A stretch of DNA of 57,458 nt from Desulfuromonas sp. (GTDB lineage: Bacteria > Desulfobacterota > Desulfuromonadia > Desulfuromonadales > Desulfuromonadaceae): contig PKUE01000118.1 of assembly GCA_002869685.1 (NCBI GenBank), positions 1 to 57,458 of the forward strand, in the 5' to 3' direction. The first letter of the stretch is position 1. Every line of letters starts with the position of its first letter. The notes beneath the pieces are model-generated. The model worked only from the letters and a program-made list of their open reading frames with translations, did not search any database and was not told where the DNA came from. A program made the position numbers and the translations under genes. Positions 21,680 through 30,387 of this stretch are shown in pieces.

Positions 21680-22531
21680 ATGTCTGAACCTGTTTCTTCG
21701 CGCCGTTCTTTGAGTCACCGCAATAATGCCGGTATTGGCCGGATGCTTGTGTTGTCTCTGATCCTTCATCTAGTCCTGTTCGTGTTGGTGGGGGGATTTT
21801 TGGTGCCTCGTTTTGAACAGCCCAAAAAACCGGTTTACTTTGTCGACCTGATGCAGAAGCCGGTTGCCAAACCCCGTTCCGGGCGTCCAGATGCACCTGC
21901 CAGTCAGAAAAAGCCGACGACGAAGAAGAAACCGGTCGTCAAGCAGGAGCCCAAAAGCAAACCTGCGGTAAAACCGCCGGTACAACCCCCAGCAACGAAA
22001 AAGACACCGGAGGTCGTTAATAAACCGACACCGAAAGCACCAGTGGTCCGGGAAACCAAGCCGACCCCAGTCCCAACCCCGACGCCATCACAAAGCTATG
22101 AAGACGAAACCTTGGATGCGATTGAACGGTTAAAACAAAAACAGCGCATTGCTCAGCTGAAGCAGGAGTTGAACGATCTGGCCACCCGGCCGACACCGGC
22201 AACGACAACAGTGACGGCCCCGGTCGGTGTTGTTGGTGGGCGCGGGGATGAGGCCGGTGTGGATTTCGAAAGCTGGATCAAGGAATATCTCTCTGCTGCC
22301 TGGGCATTGCCGTCCCATTATCTGCAACGCGGCCTGGTGGCCAAGATGAACCTGCAGTTCAGCGCCGATGGGCGGCTGACTCACTACGAGATGGTGTCGC
22401 CATCGGGAGACAGCTTTTTTGATGCCACTGTCAAACGCGCTGTGCGGCAATTATCGCAACTCCCCAATAAGCCGGGGCGGCCACTGGAGTTAATCGTGAC
22501 CTTTGACCCGAAAGAGATGTTGCAACGATGA
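21680..22531 (+). CDS. tolA: TolA-like periplasm-spanning protein with TonB C-terminal domain
   Basis: A 283-residue protein: an N-terminal signal-anchor helix (about 23-44), a long Pro/Lys/Thr-rich linker (about 48-140, many K-P and P-T-P repeats), a short charged helix, and a C-terminal TonB/TolA domain (about 195-283; W-I-K-E-Y-L-S-A-A-W, L-Q-F-S-A-D-G-R-L). The linker is proline-rich as in TonB rather than Ala-helical as in E. coli TolA. Position between tolR and tolB decides for TolA. Confidence 0.88.
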   Translation: MSEPVSSRRSLSHRNNAGIGRMLVLSLILHLVLFVLVGGFLVPRFEQPKKPVYFVDLMQKPVAKPRSGRPDAPASQKKPTTKKKPVVKQEPKSKPAVKPPVQPPATKKTPEVVNKPTPKAPVVRETKPTPVPTPTPSQSYEDETLDAIERLKQKQRIAQLKQELNDLATRPTPATTTVTAPVGVVGGRGDEAGVDFESWIKEYLSAAWALPSHYLQRGLVAKMNLQFSADGRLTHYEMVSPSGDSFFDATVKRAVRQLSQLPNKPGRPLELIVTFDPKEMLQR

Positions 22532-23829
22532 AAACATATCTGATCCGATTGATCGTGATACTGGTCTGCAGTGTCGGGCTCCATAGCACTGCCATGTCCA
22601 GGGAGATTGTCATTACAACACCTGGAAAACAAGCCATTCCACTGGCACTGACCCACGTGTTGCCCTATGACACCAAACATCTGGAGGTTGAAAAGACTGT
22701 TGACGATGTCCTCAGTGCAGATCTGGATCTGAGTGGTCTGTTCGAGCTGGTGGACCCGGCGGCATTTCTCGATGATGCCCGACAGATAGGCGTGACCAGT
22801 ACCCAGGTCAACTTTTCCCAATGGCGTCTGCTCGGCGCTCAGGTGTTGATCAAGGGAGCCTATCGTATTAGTGGTGGTCAGGTTGAACTGGATTTGAGGC
22901 TGTATGATGTGATCTCCCGCCGACTGCTGGCCGGCCATAATTACCGTGGCCAGCTCAGTGATCTGCGCCGCATGGCCCACAGCTTTGCCGACCTGATCAT
23001 GAAAACCCTGACCGGAAAAGGCGGAGCGTTTAATACCCGAATCGCTTTTGTCAGTGATAAATCAGGCCACAAAGAGTTGTACCTGATGGAATCCGACGGC
23101 TTTGACGCCAAGCGGATTACCAATCACCGCAGCATCGTCCTCAACCCCGATTTTTCACCATTGGGGCGAGAAGTGATTTTCACTTCATACCGCCAAGGCA
23201 ATCCCGATCTGTTCCGCAAAGAGATCTACACGGGCCGAGAAGCACGCATTTCGCGGCAAAAGGGACTCAATGTCTCCAGCCGCTATCGTCGTGATGGTCG
23301 TGAACTGGCACTGACATTGTCGCGTGACGGCAATGCCGAGATATATCTGATCGGTCTTGATGGACAGCTACATAAACGGGTCACCAACGCCTGGGGAATC
23401 GATGTTGACCCCAGTTGGAGTCCTATTGGCGACCAGGTGGTGTTTGTTTCCAACCGCCAGGGCAATCCCCATTTGTTTATTGCCGACCTGATTGACGGTC
23501 ATGTTCGTCGTTTGACCTATGCGGGGAAATACAATGCAACGCCAGCCTGGAGTCCTGACGGGGAGCAGATTGTCTTCAGCCGTCTGGAGAATGGCAGCTT
23601 CAATCTGTTCAGTATTACCCCCGACGGCAAAGAGGAGCGGCAGCTGACCTTTGGCACTGGCAACAAGGAACACCCGCGCTGGAGTCCGGATGGTCGCTTT
23701 ATCGTCTATTCCAACGATATCAGTGGCAAAAAAGCGATCTATGTCATGCGTGCTGATGGCAGCGGCTCGCGGCAGATCTCCACACTGGATGCTGATTGCA
23801 GTCATCCGGCCTGGTCGTCAGGTTGGTAA
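22528..23829 (+). CDS. tolB: Tol-Pal system beta-propeller protein TolB
   Basis: A 433-residue periplasmic protein: signal peptide (about 1-24, ending S-T-A-M-S), an N-terminal D2 domain (about 30-165), then a six-bladed propeller with repeated W-S-P-D-G and D-L-F/Y-L units (for example P-A-W-S-P-D-G-E-Q-I-V-F). It overlaps tolA by 4 bp. The pal and cpoB/ybgF genes usually found next are absent here. Confidence 0.94.
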   Translation: MKTYLIRLIVILVCSVGLHSTAMSREIVITTPGKQAIPLALTHVLPYDTKHLEVEKTVDDVLSADLDLSGLFELVDPAAFLDDARQIGVTSTQVNFSQWRLLGAQVLIKGAYRISGGQVELDLRLYDVISRRLLAGHNYRGQLSDLRRMAHSFADLIMKTLTGKGGAFNTRIAFVSDKSGHKELYLMESDGFDAKRITNHRSIVLNPDFSPLGREVIFTSYRQGNPDLFRKEIYTGREARISRQKGLNVSSRYRRDGRELALTLSRDGNAEIYLIGLDGQLHKRVTNAWGIDVDPSWSPIGDQVVFVSNRQGNPHLFIADLIDGHVRRLTYAGKYNATPAWSPDGEQIVFSRLENGSFNLFSITPDGKEERQLTFGTGNKEHPRWSPDGRFIVYSNDISGKKAIYVMRADGSGSRQISTLDADCSHPAWSSGW

Positions 23830-23913
23830 CGGAACTCTCTGAAATAGGTGGGCGTGGCTAAAGCGTTGACAACCCACCAGTGTTCCATTAAATTTAAACG
23901 ACATAGTGACAAA

Positions 23914-24025
23914 CCGTATTATCTCGAGTGGTGGAGGGAATGGCCCTTTGAAACCACAGCAACCGGTCCGCCAGAGGATGCCAGGTGCTAATTCCAACCC
24001 CCCAGGCGGGGGACAGATGAGACGG
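23914..24025 (+). promoter_or_regulatory. SAM-I (S-box) riboswitch upstream of metX
   Basis: The core has the S-box landmarks: GGTGGAGGGAATGGCCC (23930-23946), GAAACC, GCAACC and CCAGGTGCTAATTCCAACC (23981-23999), then GATGAG. Helix P1 is formed by CCGTATTATC (23914-23923) with GATGAGACGG (24016-24025). The expression platform is the terminator at 24076. SAM binding should switch off metX. Confidence 0.92.
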
Positions 24026-24075
24026 CGTCTTTCGATACCTGAGCAGGACCACCCGCTCTTTTCACGTATTCGCAA

Positions 24076-24106
24076 GGCCCCATTCTCTCTGGATGGGGCC
24101 TTTTTT
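24076..24106 (+). terminator. Riboswitch-controlled terminator before metX
   Basis: GGCCCCAT (24076-24083) and ATGGGGCC (24093-24100) form an 8-bp stem followed by six T. It lies between the SAM-I aptamer and the metX start. Confidence 0.9.
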
Positions 24107-24122
24107 GCGTGGAGAGACTGTA

Positions 24123-25238
24123 TTGACCAACGACGTTCAACTGGTGACAACCCAAACCATTGACATCGACCAGGAATTGCGCCTCGAGAGTGGTCGTCTG
24201 CTCGGGCCGCTGACCCTGGCATACGAAACCTATGGAACGTTGAATGACTCTGCCAGCAACGTCATCCTGGTGACCCACGCCTGGACGGGTGATGCCCATG
24301 CCGCCGGCAAGCACAGTGAGGACGACCGCAAGCCGGGCTGGTGGGATAATATGATCGGTCCCGGGCGCGTGCTCGATACCGATAAATATTATGTCATCTG
24401 TTCCAATGTCATTGGCTCGTGCAAAGGGTCCACCGGTCCCACCAGTATCAATCCTCAGACTGAACGACCCTACCGGCTGAAATTTCCCATTGTCATGGTT
24501 CGCGACATGGTGCGGGCGCAGAAATTGATGCTTGATGCCTTGGGGATCCGCTCTCTGATCACGGTTATCGGCGGCAGTATGGGGGCCATGCAAGCTCTGG
24601 AATGGGGAATTCTTTACCCGGAGATGGTGCGTTCAATCATTCCCATTGCTGGCACTGGGCGAACATCCCCCATGGCGATTGCCCTCAATGCTCTGGCGCG
24701 CCAGGCGATCTACAATGATCCACTGTGGAAAAAAGGCAATTACAAGCCAGAGCACCAGCCCGCCAGTGGTTTTGCCCTGGCTCGGGCCGTGGGCCACATC
24801 TCGTTCCTGTCTGAAGAGTCCATGGCCATGAAGTTTGGCCGTCGCTTTTCGGCTCGCGATGGATTGTTTGACTTTTTCGGCCAATTTGAAGTCGAGCGCT
24901 ATCTCGAATACAACGGCAACAGTTTCCCCGCCCGTTTCGATTGCAATTCATTTCTCTATCTGGCAAAAGCCCTGGATCTCTATGACGTATCGTGGAATTT
25001 TTCCAGCATGGAGGAGGCCCTGGAGCGACTGAGTTGCCCCTCGTTGTGGTTTGCCTTCAGTTCGGATTGGCTGTATCGGCCCGAGCAGACCGAAGAAGTG
25101 GTGGATATTCTTCAGAAGGGCAACGCGTCGGTTTCCTACCATCTGATTGAATCCGATTACGGACACGACTCGTTTCTGGTTGAGCCGGAAAAATTTACTC
25201 CGTATGTCGTGGAGTTTCTTCGTCAGCTCGAGGGATAG
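24123..25238 (+). CDS. metX: Homoserine O-acetyltransferase MetX
   Basis: A 371-residue alpha/beta-hydrolase with nucleophile elbow G-G-S-M-G-A-M-Q (Ser about 151), a catalytic Asp in F-S-S-D-W-L-Y (about 312) and His in Y-G-H-D-S-F (about 345). It makes O-acetylhomoserine for methionine synthesis. The start must be the TTG at 24123 behind GGAGAG: the in-frame ATG at 24093 falls inside the terminator stem. Regulation by the SAM-I riboswitch fits. No metW follows. Confidence 0.93.
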   Translation: MTNDVQLVTTQTIDIDQELRLESGRLLGPLTLAYETYGTLNDSASNVILVTHAWTGDAHAAGKHSEDDRKPGWWDNMIGPGRVLDTDKYYVICSNVIGSCKGSTGPTSINPQTERPYRLKFPIVMVRDMVRAQKLMLDALGIRSLITVIGGSMGAMQALEWGILYPEMVRSIIPIAGTGRTSPMAIALNALARQAIYNDPLWKKGNYKPEHQPASGFALARAVGHISFLSEESMAMKFGRRFSARDGLFDFFGQFEVERYLEYNGNSFPARFDCNSFLYLAKALDLYDVSWNFSSMEEALERLSCPSLWFAFSSDWLYRPEQTEEVVDILQKGNASVSYHLIESDYGHDSFLVEPEKFTPYVVEFLRQLEG

Positions 25239-25286
25239 CCGTTGTCGGTAGGTTTGACCCTCTGTGGTTTTACGAAGACAGCAGAT

Positions 25287-25373
25287 GTACCGTTACCCCT
25301 CTTGGTACGTCCATGACGCGGGCTTCCGCGTCCACACGCCGTGCTGCGTTTGTGGCGACGTAAGTCGCACAAA
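25287..25373. repeat. Three consecutive stem-loops in a gene-free stretch
   Basis: Three hairpins lie in 87 bp: GTACC/GGTAC (25287-25308), GACGCGG-GCTT-CCGCGTC (25315-25332) and TTTGTGGCGAC-GTAA-GTCGCACAAA (25349-25373, one bulge). None has a clear T-tract. They sit between the convergent metX and the small ORF at 25423. Confidence 0.5.
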
Positions 25374-25422
25374 ATTGAGCCCCGGTGGTTTTGACTTAGA
25401 TCAGTTAAGGAAAAAGAAAAGA

Positions 25423-25584
25423 CTAAAACAGGTCGAGCTGCTTGCGCGGCGGTGCGGCCAGTTTAAACGGGCGCGGCGAAAAACGCGGACATTCCACCAG
25501 CTTGGTTCCTAACGGCTGGCGGCAGGGACGCACACATTTTTCACACAACGGGTTGAGTTCTTCAGTGGATGGAGATTGGGCCAT
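25423..25584 (-). CDS. Small cysteine-containing protein (53 aa) paired with MnmH
   Basis: A 53-codon frame from ATG 25584 to TAG 25423 with a proper GGAG site 8 bp upstream. It starts three bases after the mnmH stop, so it is almost surely co-translated. The protein starts MAQSPSTEELNPLCEKCVRP and holds C-E-K-C-V-R-P-C and V-E-C-P, four cysteines that could bind a metal or selenium/sulfur species, then an R-P-F-K-L-A-A-P-P-R-K basic end. Family not recognised. Function unknown; partnership with MnmH is inferred only from position. Confidence 0.7.
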   Translation of the reverse strand: MAQSPSTEELNPLCEKCVRPCRQPLGTKLVECPRFSPRPFKLAAPPRKQLDLF

Positions 25585-25587
25585 GGG

Positions 25588-26673
25588 TCACTCCTTGACG
25601 GCAGATCCATTCAACACATTATTCTCTGTTGCAAGAATCCTGTCAACGGCCTGTTTCAGCTCAGACTGATCTTTGGCGAAGGGGTCGATGCTGATCTCAA
25701 TGCGGTCGTCCGGTCGGGTGTGGCGGTAGAGTGGATCGTAGTATTTAATCATCAGTTCGGAGATCAGTTGATGCCACTGTTTGCGATGCAACAGGTCAAG
25801 CATCTGTTCGGTCTCCTCTTTGCCCAGTCTGCATTTGATCGATTCAATAGGTTGAACAAATGCATCTTTAGGCAGCTCATCCACCGTGTAGTCTTCAAGA
25901 ATGATCCGCACCCGGTTGTCCATGGATGTTTCCAGCCATAGGGTGGTTTCTGTCTGCAAGCTCTGATAAAAACGCAAGGGCAGCAACAGGCGGCCGATGT
26001 GACGACTCTCCCCCTCGGTAAGTGCCCAACCTTGCTTGTCAACGCTTTGCAGGCGGTCCCAGAGCAGGGCTTCGAAATTCTTCTGCGACGGTTGATTGCC
26101 CAGCCCGACCCCGCCAAAGGCGCTGCCACGATGGTTAGCCAGACCTTCAAGGTCGACAACCGGCAATCCGGCCTGATCCATCTGCTGCAAAATACGCGTT
26201 TTGCCGACCCCGGTCAGGCCGCGTAATACCAACATGCGCGCCCAACTACCGTGTTCAAAAAAATCAAGCACATGGCGGCGAAAGACTTTATGGCCACCCC
26301 GTAATTGAAATGCCGGATATCCGGCCAGTTGCAGAAACGCGGTCATGGCCCGGCTGCGCAGGCCGCCGCGCCAGCAGAAAACGATAATCGACTGACGTGG
26401 TGAGCGACGTTGCTGAATGATCTGTTCAATCAGCTGTGGGATTTTAGGTGACACCAGATGCATGCCGCGCTGGCGAGCGGCATCAGGACCGTCATTCTTG
26501 AATAGCGTACCGATTTCAGCCCGTTGTTCGTTGGTCAGGATGGGAACATTGATGGCACCGGGAATGGTCCCATCGGCAAATTCATCGGGACTGCGAACAT
26601 CGACAAATAGTGCGTCGTTGTTACGACGGCGCAGCGCTTCGTCGATATCGATTATGAATGTTTCGTTGAGCAT
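25588..26673 (-). CDS. mnmH: tRNA 2-selenouridine synthase MnmH (SelU)
   Basis: A 361-residue protein: an N-terminal rhodanese domain with the catalytic loop F-C-W-R-G-G-L-R-S (Cys about 97) and a P-loop domain with G-L-T-G-V-G-K-T (about 152-159). It replaces sulfur by selenium in s2U34 of tRNAs using selenophosphate. This fits a selenium-using organism that also encodes two selenoproteins 17 kb away. The ATG at 26673 has no strong ribosome binding site. Confidence 0.95.
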   Translation of the reverse strand: MLNETFIIDIDEALRRRNNDALFVDVRSPDEFADGTIPGAINVPILTNEQRAEIGTLFKNDGPDAARQRGMHLVSPKIPQLIEQIIQQRRSPRQSIIVFCWRGGLRSRAMTAFLQLAGYPAFQLRGGHKVFRRHVLDFFEHGSWARMLVLRGLTGVGKTRILQQMDQAGLPVVDLEGLANHRGSAFGGVGLGNQPSQKNFEALLWDRLQSVDKQGWALTEGESRHIGRLLLPLRFYQSLQTETTLWLETSMDNRVRIILEDYTVDELPKDAFVQPIESIKCRLGKEETEQMLDLLHRKQWHQLISELMIKYYDPLYRHTRPDDRIEISIDPFAKDQSELKQAVDRILATENNVLNGSAVKE

Positions 26674-26829
26674 GAAAAAATAGGGTCCTGTCAGGAGAAA
26701 TTTCGCTGGAGTTTAACAGATTGTCCGGGCACGAAAAAGGGCGATCTGACTTCGTGACGGAAAATAGTGAAAAGCCGGAAGGACGCGGGGTTAAATCGCG
26801 CCAAAAGGGCTATTTTGCTGATAAACGAA

Positions 26830-26858
26830 TTGACACATTTGCCCAGCTGTGGTACAAA
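26830..26858 (+). promoter_or_regulatory. Probable sigma-70 promoter of the F0 operon
   Basis: TTGACA (26830-26835) and TACAAA (26853-26858) are separated by 17 bp, 44 bp before atpZ. It is the best promoter candidate in the 229-bp spacer between mnmH and atpZ. Confidence 0.6.
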
Positions 26859-26902
26859 ACCGCGTTTGTATGACACGACGAAAAGAATGAAAGAAGATCC
26901 AC

Positions 26903-27151
26903 ATGGCCGAAAATCGGCGTGAGCTCTATAAATCTCTTGGCTTCTTGTCCAGTGTCGGCATCTGCATGGTTGCGTCGATTCTCATCGGCATGGCCATGGG
27001 GTATTATCTTGATCAATGGCTGGGAACCAAACCGTGGATGCTGTTAATCTTCCTCGGTTTCGGGATTGTCTCAGGATTCAGAAATATTTTTATTCTGACC
27101 AACAGGGAACTGAAGCGTCAGAAGCAGGAGAGCCAGGATAATCGTGAGTGA
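26903..27151 (+). CDS. AtpZ/AtpI-type small membrane protein
   Basis: An 82-residue protein with two membrane helices (about 14-35 and 42-62), containing G-M-A-M-G-Y-Y-L-D-Q-W-L-G-T-K-P-W and G-F-G-I-V-S-G-F-R-N, the AtpZ/F0F1-ATPase subunit pattern. Proteins of this type sit ahead of F0 genes and are thought to help c-ring assembly or Mg2+/Ca2+ handling. It overlaps the next gene by 8 bp. Confidence 0.85.
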   Translation: MAENRRELYKSLGFLSSVGICMVASILIGMAMGYYLDQWLGTKPWMLLIFLGFGIVSGFRNIFILTNRELKRQKQESQDNRE

Positions 27152-27506
27152 TGATCAACTGCTCGGAGAACTTGCCCGACGCAACTGGATCATCCTGGGT
27201 ATCTTGATCGCATTAAGCGGGTTGTTTCGCGATCTTGACCTGACGCTTGGCGTCCTCAGCGGTGGATTGATTGCCGTGTGTGGTTATCAATGGCTGCATC
27301 GATCTCTGGTGAAAGCCCTGTCTTCGGCAGGTACTCCGGCGATCAAAGGGTTTCAACGCAGTTATGTGTTCAGGCTGGCAGCGCTGGCGGTTATGTTGCT
27401 GCTGCTGATTGCCGTGGTCAAAGTCGACCCAATCGGCCTGGTTATTGGACTTTCAGTTGTGGTCATCAATATTATGTGGACCACTATTAAGCGCGCTATC
27501 AAGTAA
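27144..27506 (+). CDS. atpI: ATP synthase protein I-like membrane protein
   Basis: A 120-residue protein with four hydrophobic segments and the AtpI-like G-V-L-S-G-G-L-I-A-V-C-G-Y and V-G-L-V-I-G-L-S-V-V-V-I-N-I style sequence. It starts with GTG overlapping atpZ and lies 15 bp before atpB. The AtpI role as c-ring assembly helper is inferred from family and place. Confidence 0.8.
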   Translation: MSDDQLLGELARRNWIILGILIALSGLFRDLDLTLGVLSGGLIAVCGYQWLHRSLVKALSSAGTPAIKGFQRSYVFRLAALAVMLLLLIAVVKVDPIGLVIGLSVVVINIMWTTIKRAIK

Positions 27507-27521
27507 GGAGGCACGACCTAA

Positions 27522-28196
27522 ATGACTCATCCCTTTTTATTTCTGCAATGGGTAGAGCAACAGCTGCACACTCACATTGGTGAGCATGTTACCTATACCT
27601 GGTTTGTCATGCTGCTGTTGATCGCTCTGGCCTTTGTTATTTCACGCGGAATTAAAATGGTTCCCAGTGGCTGGCAGAACCTGATGGAAAGTGTTGTCGG
27701 TGGTATCGAGAACCTGATTACGGAGACCATGGGTCCTAAAGGAAAAACCTATTTTCCTTTGATTGCGACTTTTGCTCTGTTCATCCTGGTGTCCAACCTG
27801 GTGGCACTGGTTCCCGGTTTCTATCCTCCGACCGCTAACCTGAACACCAATGCGGCTCTGGCGCTGACTGTTTTCGCCATGACCCACATTATCGGTGTCA
27901 AGGAACACGGTATTTCTTACCTCAAGCACTTCATGGGCCCGATTCTGGCTCTGGCGCCGTTGATTTTTATCATTGAGATCATCGGTCACCTCGCTCGTCC
28001 GTTGTCCCTGTCTCTGCGTCTTTTCGGTAACATGTATGGACACGAGATCGTGCTGATGATTTTCTTCGCTCTGGTGCCGCTGTTCCTGCCGATCCCCATG
28101 ATGATGATGGGTATCCTGGTTGCATTTATCCAGGCGTTCGTATTTACCCTGCTGGCAATGATCTATATTGCCGGGGCACTGGAAGAAGCTCACTAA
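27522..28196 (+). CDS. atpB: ATP synthase F0 subunit a
   Basis: A 224-residue membrane protein with five to six helices. The essential Arg lies in [13 protein letters not shown] (about 162-174), and the C-terminal helix has [14 protein letters not shown]. It forms the proton (or ion) half-channels against the c-ring. It is separated from the F1 operon by 13 kb. Confidence 0.96.
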   Translation: MTHPFLFLQWVEQQLHTHIGEHVTYTWFVMLLLIALAFVISRGIKMVPSGWQNLMESVVGGIENLITETMGPKGKTYFPLIATFALFILVSNLVALVPGFYPPTANLNTNAALALTVFAMTHIIGVKEHGISYLKHFMGPILALAPLIFIIEIIGHLARPLSLSLRLFGNMYGHEIVLMIFFALVPLFLPIPMMMMGILVAFIQAFVFTLLAMIYIAGALEEAH

Positions 28197-28224
28197 AATC
28201 ATAACGTTGGTACGTTTTGATCTG

Positions 28225-28241
28225 TCCTATACTGTATAGGA
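28225..28241 (+). repeat. Intercistronic palindrome between atpB and atpE
   Basis: TCCTATA-CTG-TATAGGA is a perfect 7-bp inverted repeat with a 3-nt loop, followed by A-rich sequence. It lies 37 bp before atpE. It may be an RNA hairpin affecting atpE expression, since subunit c is needed in many copies. Confidence 0.6.
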
Positions 28242-28278
28242 AAAATAAACCACATTATTTGTTTCAAGGAGAAAAGAA

Positions 28279-28545
28279 ATGACGTTTTTCGCATGGTGCA
28301 TGATCGCAGCTGGTTTCGGTATGGCTATTGGTTCTTTCGGTACTGGTCTGGGCCAAGGTCTGGCTATCAAATCTGCCGTTGAAGGTGTTGCTCGCAACCC
28401 TAGCGCAAGTGGTAAAATCCTGACCACCATGATGATCGGTCTGGCGATGATCGAGTCTCTCGCTATCTACGTATTCGTTGTAGCGATGATCATTCTGTTC
28501 GCTAACCCGTTTGTTGAGCAGGTTATGGAACTGGCTGGCAAGTAA
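28279..28545 (+). CDS. atpE: ATP synthase F0 subunit c
   Basis: An 88-residue hairpin of two membrane helices. The loop reads [12 protein letters not shown]; the ion-binding Glu is in [11 protein letters not shown] (about residue 60). G-L-G-Q-G in helix 1 and Ser after the Glu recall Na+-type c subunits, but the following Thr is Leu here, so the coupling ion stays open. It starts behind AAGGAG. Confidence 0.96.
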   Translation: MTFFAWCMIAAGFGMAIGSFGTGLGQGLAIKSAVEGVARNPSASGKILTTMMIGLAMIESLAIYVFVVAMIILFANPFVEQVMELAGK

Positions 28546-28572
28546 TTACTGCCTGCAACCAAGCTTGTTTAA

Positions 28573-28601
28573 GGCGCTCCCTTTGGGGAGCGCCTTTTTT
28601 T
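28573..28601 (+). terminator. Terminator after atpE
   Basis: GGCGCTCC and GGAGCGCC pair in an 8-bp stem followed by seven T, ending the F0 operon. Confidence 0.9.
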
Positions 28602-28761
28602 ATGTTTATGCCTGCGAAGATAAGTTGTTTCTGATATGATATTTTTCTCTTAATGAAACTGTCTATAGTCAAAGAATTTCATGCATAATCGTGTCGGTGT
28701 CAACGGTGATACCATGCACCACTGAAGCACTGATTTTCAGGGTGTCAGGCATGGGGGCAAA

Positions 28762-30387
28762 ATGAAAAAGCTGATCAGAATAATTAAAGAGCACGAGCGC
28801 TATCCGCTGACGCTCCGGGTTTTTTTAATTTTATGCGTCGCCATGTCAGTGCTCCTCATTGCGCTGTTTTCCTATTCCTACTGCCACCAGGTTCAAGACC
28901 ATCAGGCCAAAATCAGCTTCCAGGAAAGTCATGTCATTGCACTGTTGACTCAAGAAATTGAACAGCAGTTTGTTGTGATGTACACCGACATAGAGATTCT
29001 CAGTCAGCTGAACGAATTGAAGACGTATGTGCAAACGGGCGATGAGCAACTGTTGTCAGCTGTTGCCAGTGAGTTTCAGCTGGTTGCCCAGGCAAAGCCC
29101 TATTATATGCAGCTACGATTTCTTGATGCTGCCGGAATTGAGAAAGTCCGAATTGACCGGGTTTCAGACCTTGCCTACCGTGTGGATGCATCTCGATTGC
29201 AGGACAAATCGGGTCGGGAGTATTTTCAACAGGGAATACGTCTGAGCGAGAAAGACGTGTATTTTTCCCGGCTGGATCTTAATGTTGAATTCTGCCAGAT
29301 TGTCGAGCCCCATCAACCCACCATTCGGGCGGTGATCCCCGTGTATGGTGAGAATCACGAGAGTCCTCGTGGTATCGTTGTCCTCAATTATGATGGTCAG
29401 CGGATTGTCGAGCTGATTGAACGAATGGAAAAGATTTCGTCGGGATCCTTGCTGTTAATCGATCAAGAAGGCTATTGGCTCCGAGGGTTGACACGTGAGG
29501 ATGAATGGGGCTCTGTCCTGCCCGATCGGCGGGATAAACGCTTCAGCAATCGCTTTGTGACAGCCTGGCCGCATATCAATAGCCGACAGGGGACCATTCG
29601 CACCGGACAGGGCGCCTTCAGCTACAACGCCATTGCTCCACAACTTCGCGGCACGATTACCAACCCTCCGCACTGGTTTGTGATCAGTTATATCCCGGAT
29701 CAACTCCTCTCACGGTTTAAAATTGCCATTGTCGAGCATCAATTCAACCTCGGGGTGGTTTTGTTATTGCTGGGACTGTTGCCAACCTGGATCGTGTCGA
29801 TGTTTATCGCCGAAGTGCTGTATAAACACCATGATTTGAAGATGCGGGCTAACTACGACCGTTTGACTGGCCTGGCAAACCGTTCACTGTTTGATGATCG
29901 CCTGCAACAGCTGTTGTTGCACAGTGAGCGCGGCGACGAGCGTTTTGCCGTATTGTATTGTGACTTGGATGGGTTCAAAACAGTCAACGACACTCTGGGC
30001 CACGACGCTGGAGATGAAGTGCTGAGGGTGTTGGGACGGAGAATCAATTCACTGGTGCGCAAAACGGATACGGTGGCGCGAATGGGGGGGGACGAAATGG
30101 CCATTCTGCTGGCCAATATCACCGGGCGTGAGGTGTTTGAAATGGTCGCAGCAAAAATAATTGATCAGGTCAGTCGGCCGATTCCTGTGAAAAAAGGGGT
30201 TGCGCAGGTTGGTGTCAGTATCGGTATCGGATTGTATCCTGAGCATGCCACAGAGGGCAAAGCGCTGATCACTTGCGCCGACCAAGCCATGTATGAGGCA
30301 AAAAAACGGGGAAAAGGGTGCTATTGCAGCTATGAGCAGATTGAGAAGCCATTGAACGTTCTAAAGGTTGAAACCGATGAAAGTTGA
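28762..30387 (+). CDS. Membrane diguanylate cyclase with periplasmic sensor domain
   Basis: A 541-residue protein: membrane helix (about 18-40), a periplasmic sensor of about 270 residues resembling dCache (Y-Y-M-Q-L-R-F-L-D-A-A-G-I-E-K-V-R), a second helix (about 328-352) and a C-terminal cyclase domain (about 370-525). The active site reads M-G-G-D-E-M rather than G-G-D-E-F. R-K-T-D five residues before it is a complete inhibitory I-site. It should make c-di-GMP. The codons M-G-G lie on a run of eight G (30084-30091). The stop overlaps nudF. Confidence 0.88.
   Translation: MKKLIRIIKEHERYPLTLRVFLILCVAMSVLLIALFSYSYCHQVQDHQAKISFQESHVIALLTQEIEQQFVVMYTDIEILSQLNELKTYVQTGDEQLLSAVASEFQLVAQAKPYYMQLRFLDAAGIEKVRIDRVSDLAYRVDASRLQDKSGREYFQQGIRLSEKDVYFSRLDLNVEFCQIVEPHQPTIRAVIPVYGENHESPRGIVVLNYDGQRIVELIERMEKISSGSLLLIDQEGYWLRGLTREDEWGSVLPDRRDKRFSNRFVTAWPHINSRQGTIRTGQGAFSYNAIAPQLRGTITNPPHWFVISYIPDQLLSRFKIAIVEHQFNLGVVLLLLGLLPTWIVSMFIAEVLYKHHDLKMRANYDRLTGLANRSLFDDRLQQLLLHSERGDERFAVLYCDLDGFKTVNDTLGHDAGDEVLRVLGRRINSLVRKTDTVARMGGDEMAILLANITGREVFEMVAAKIIDQVSRPIPVKKGVAQVGVSIGIGLYPEHATEGKALITCADQAMYEAKKRGKGCYCSYEQIEKPLNVLKVETDES

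Noticed and set aside
24093-24095. ATG start for MetX
   Set aside because: It is inside the riboswitch terminator stem; TTG 24123 has the ribosome site.
28602-28761. Possible c-di-GMP riboswitch before the diguanylate cyclase
   Set aside because: Short repeats are present, but the known aptamer core blocks are not.
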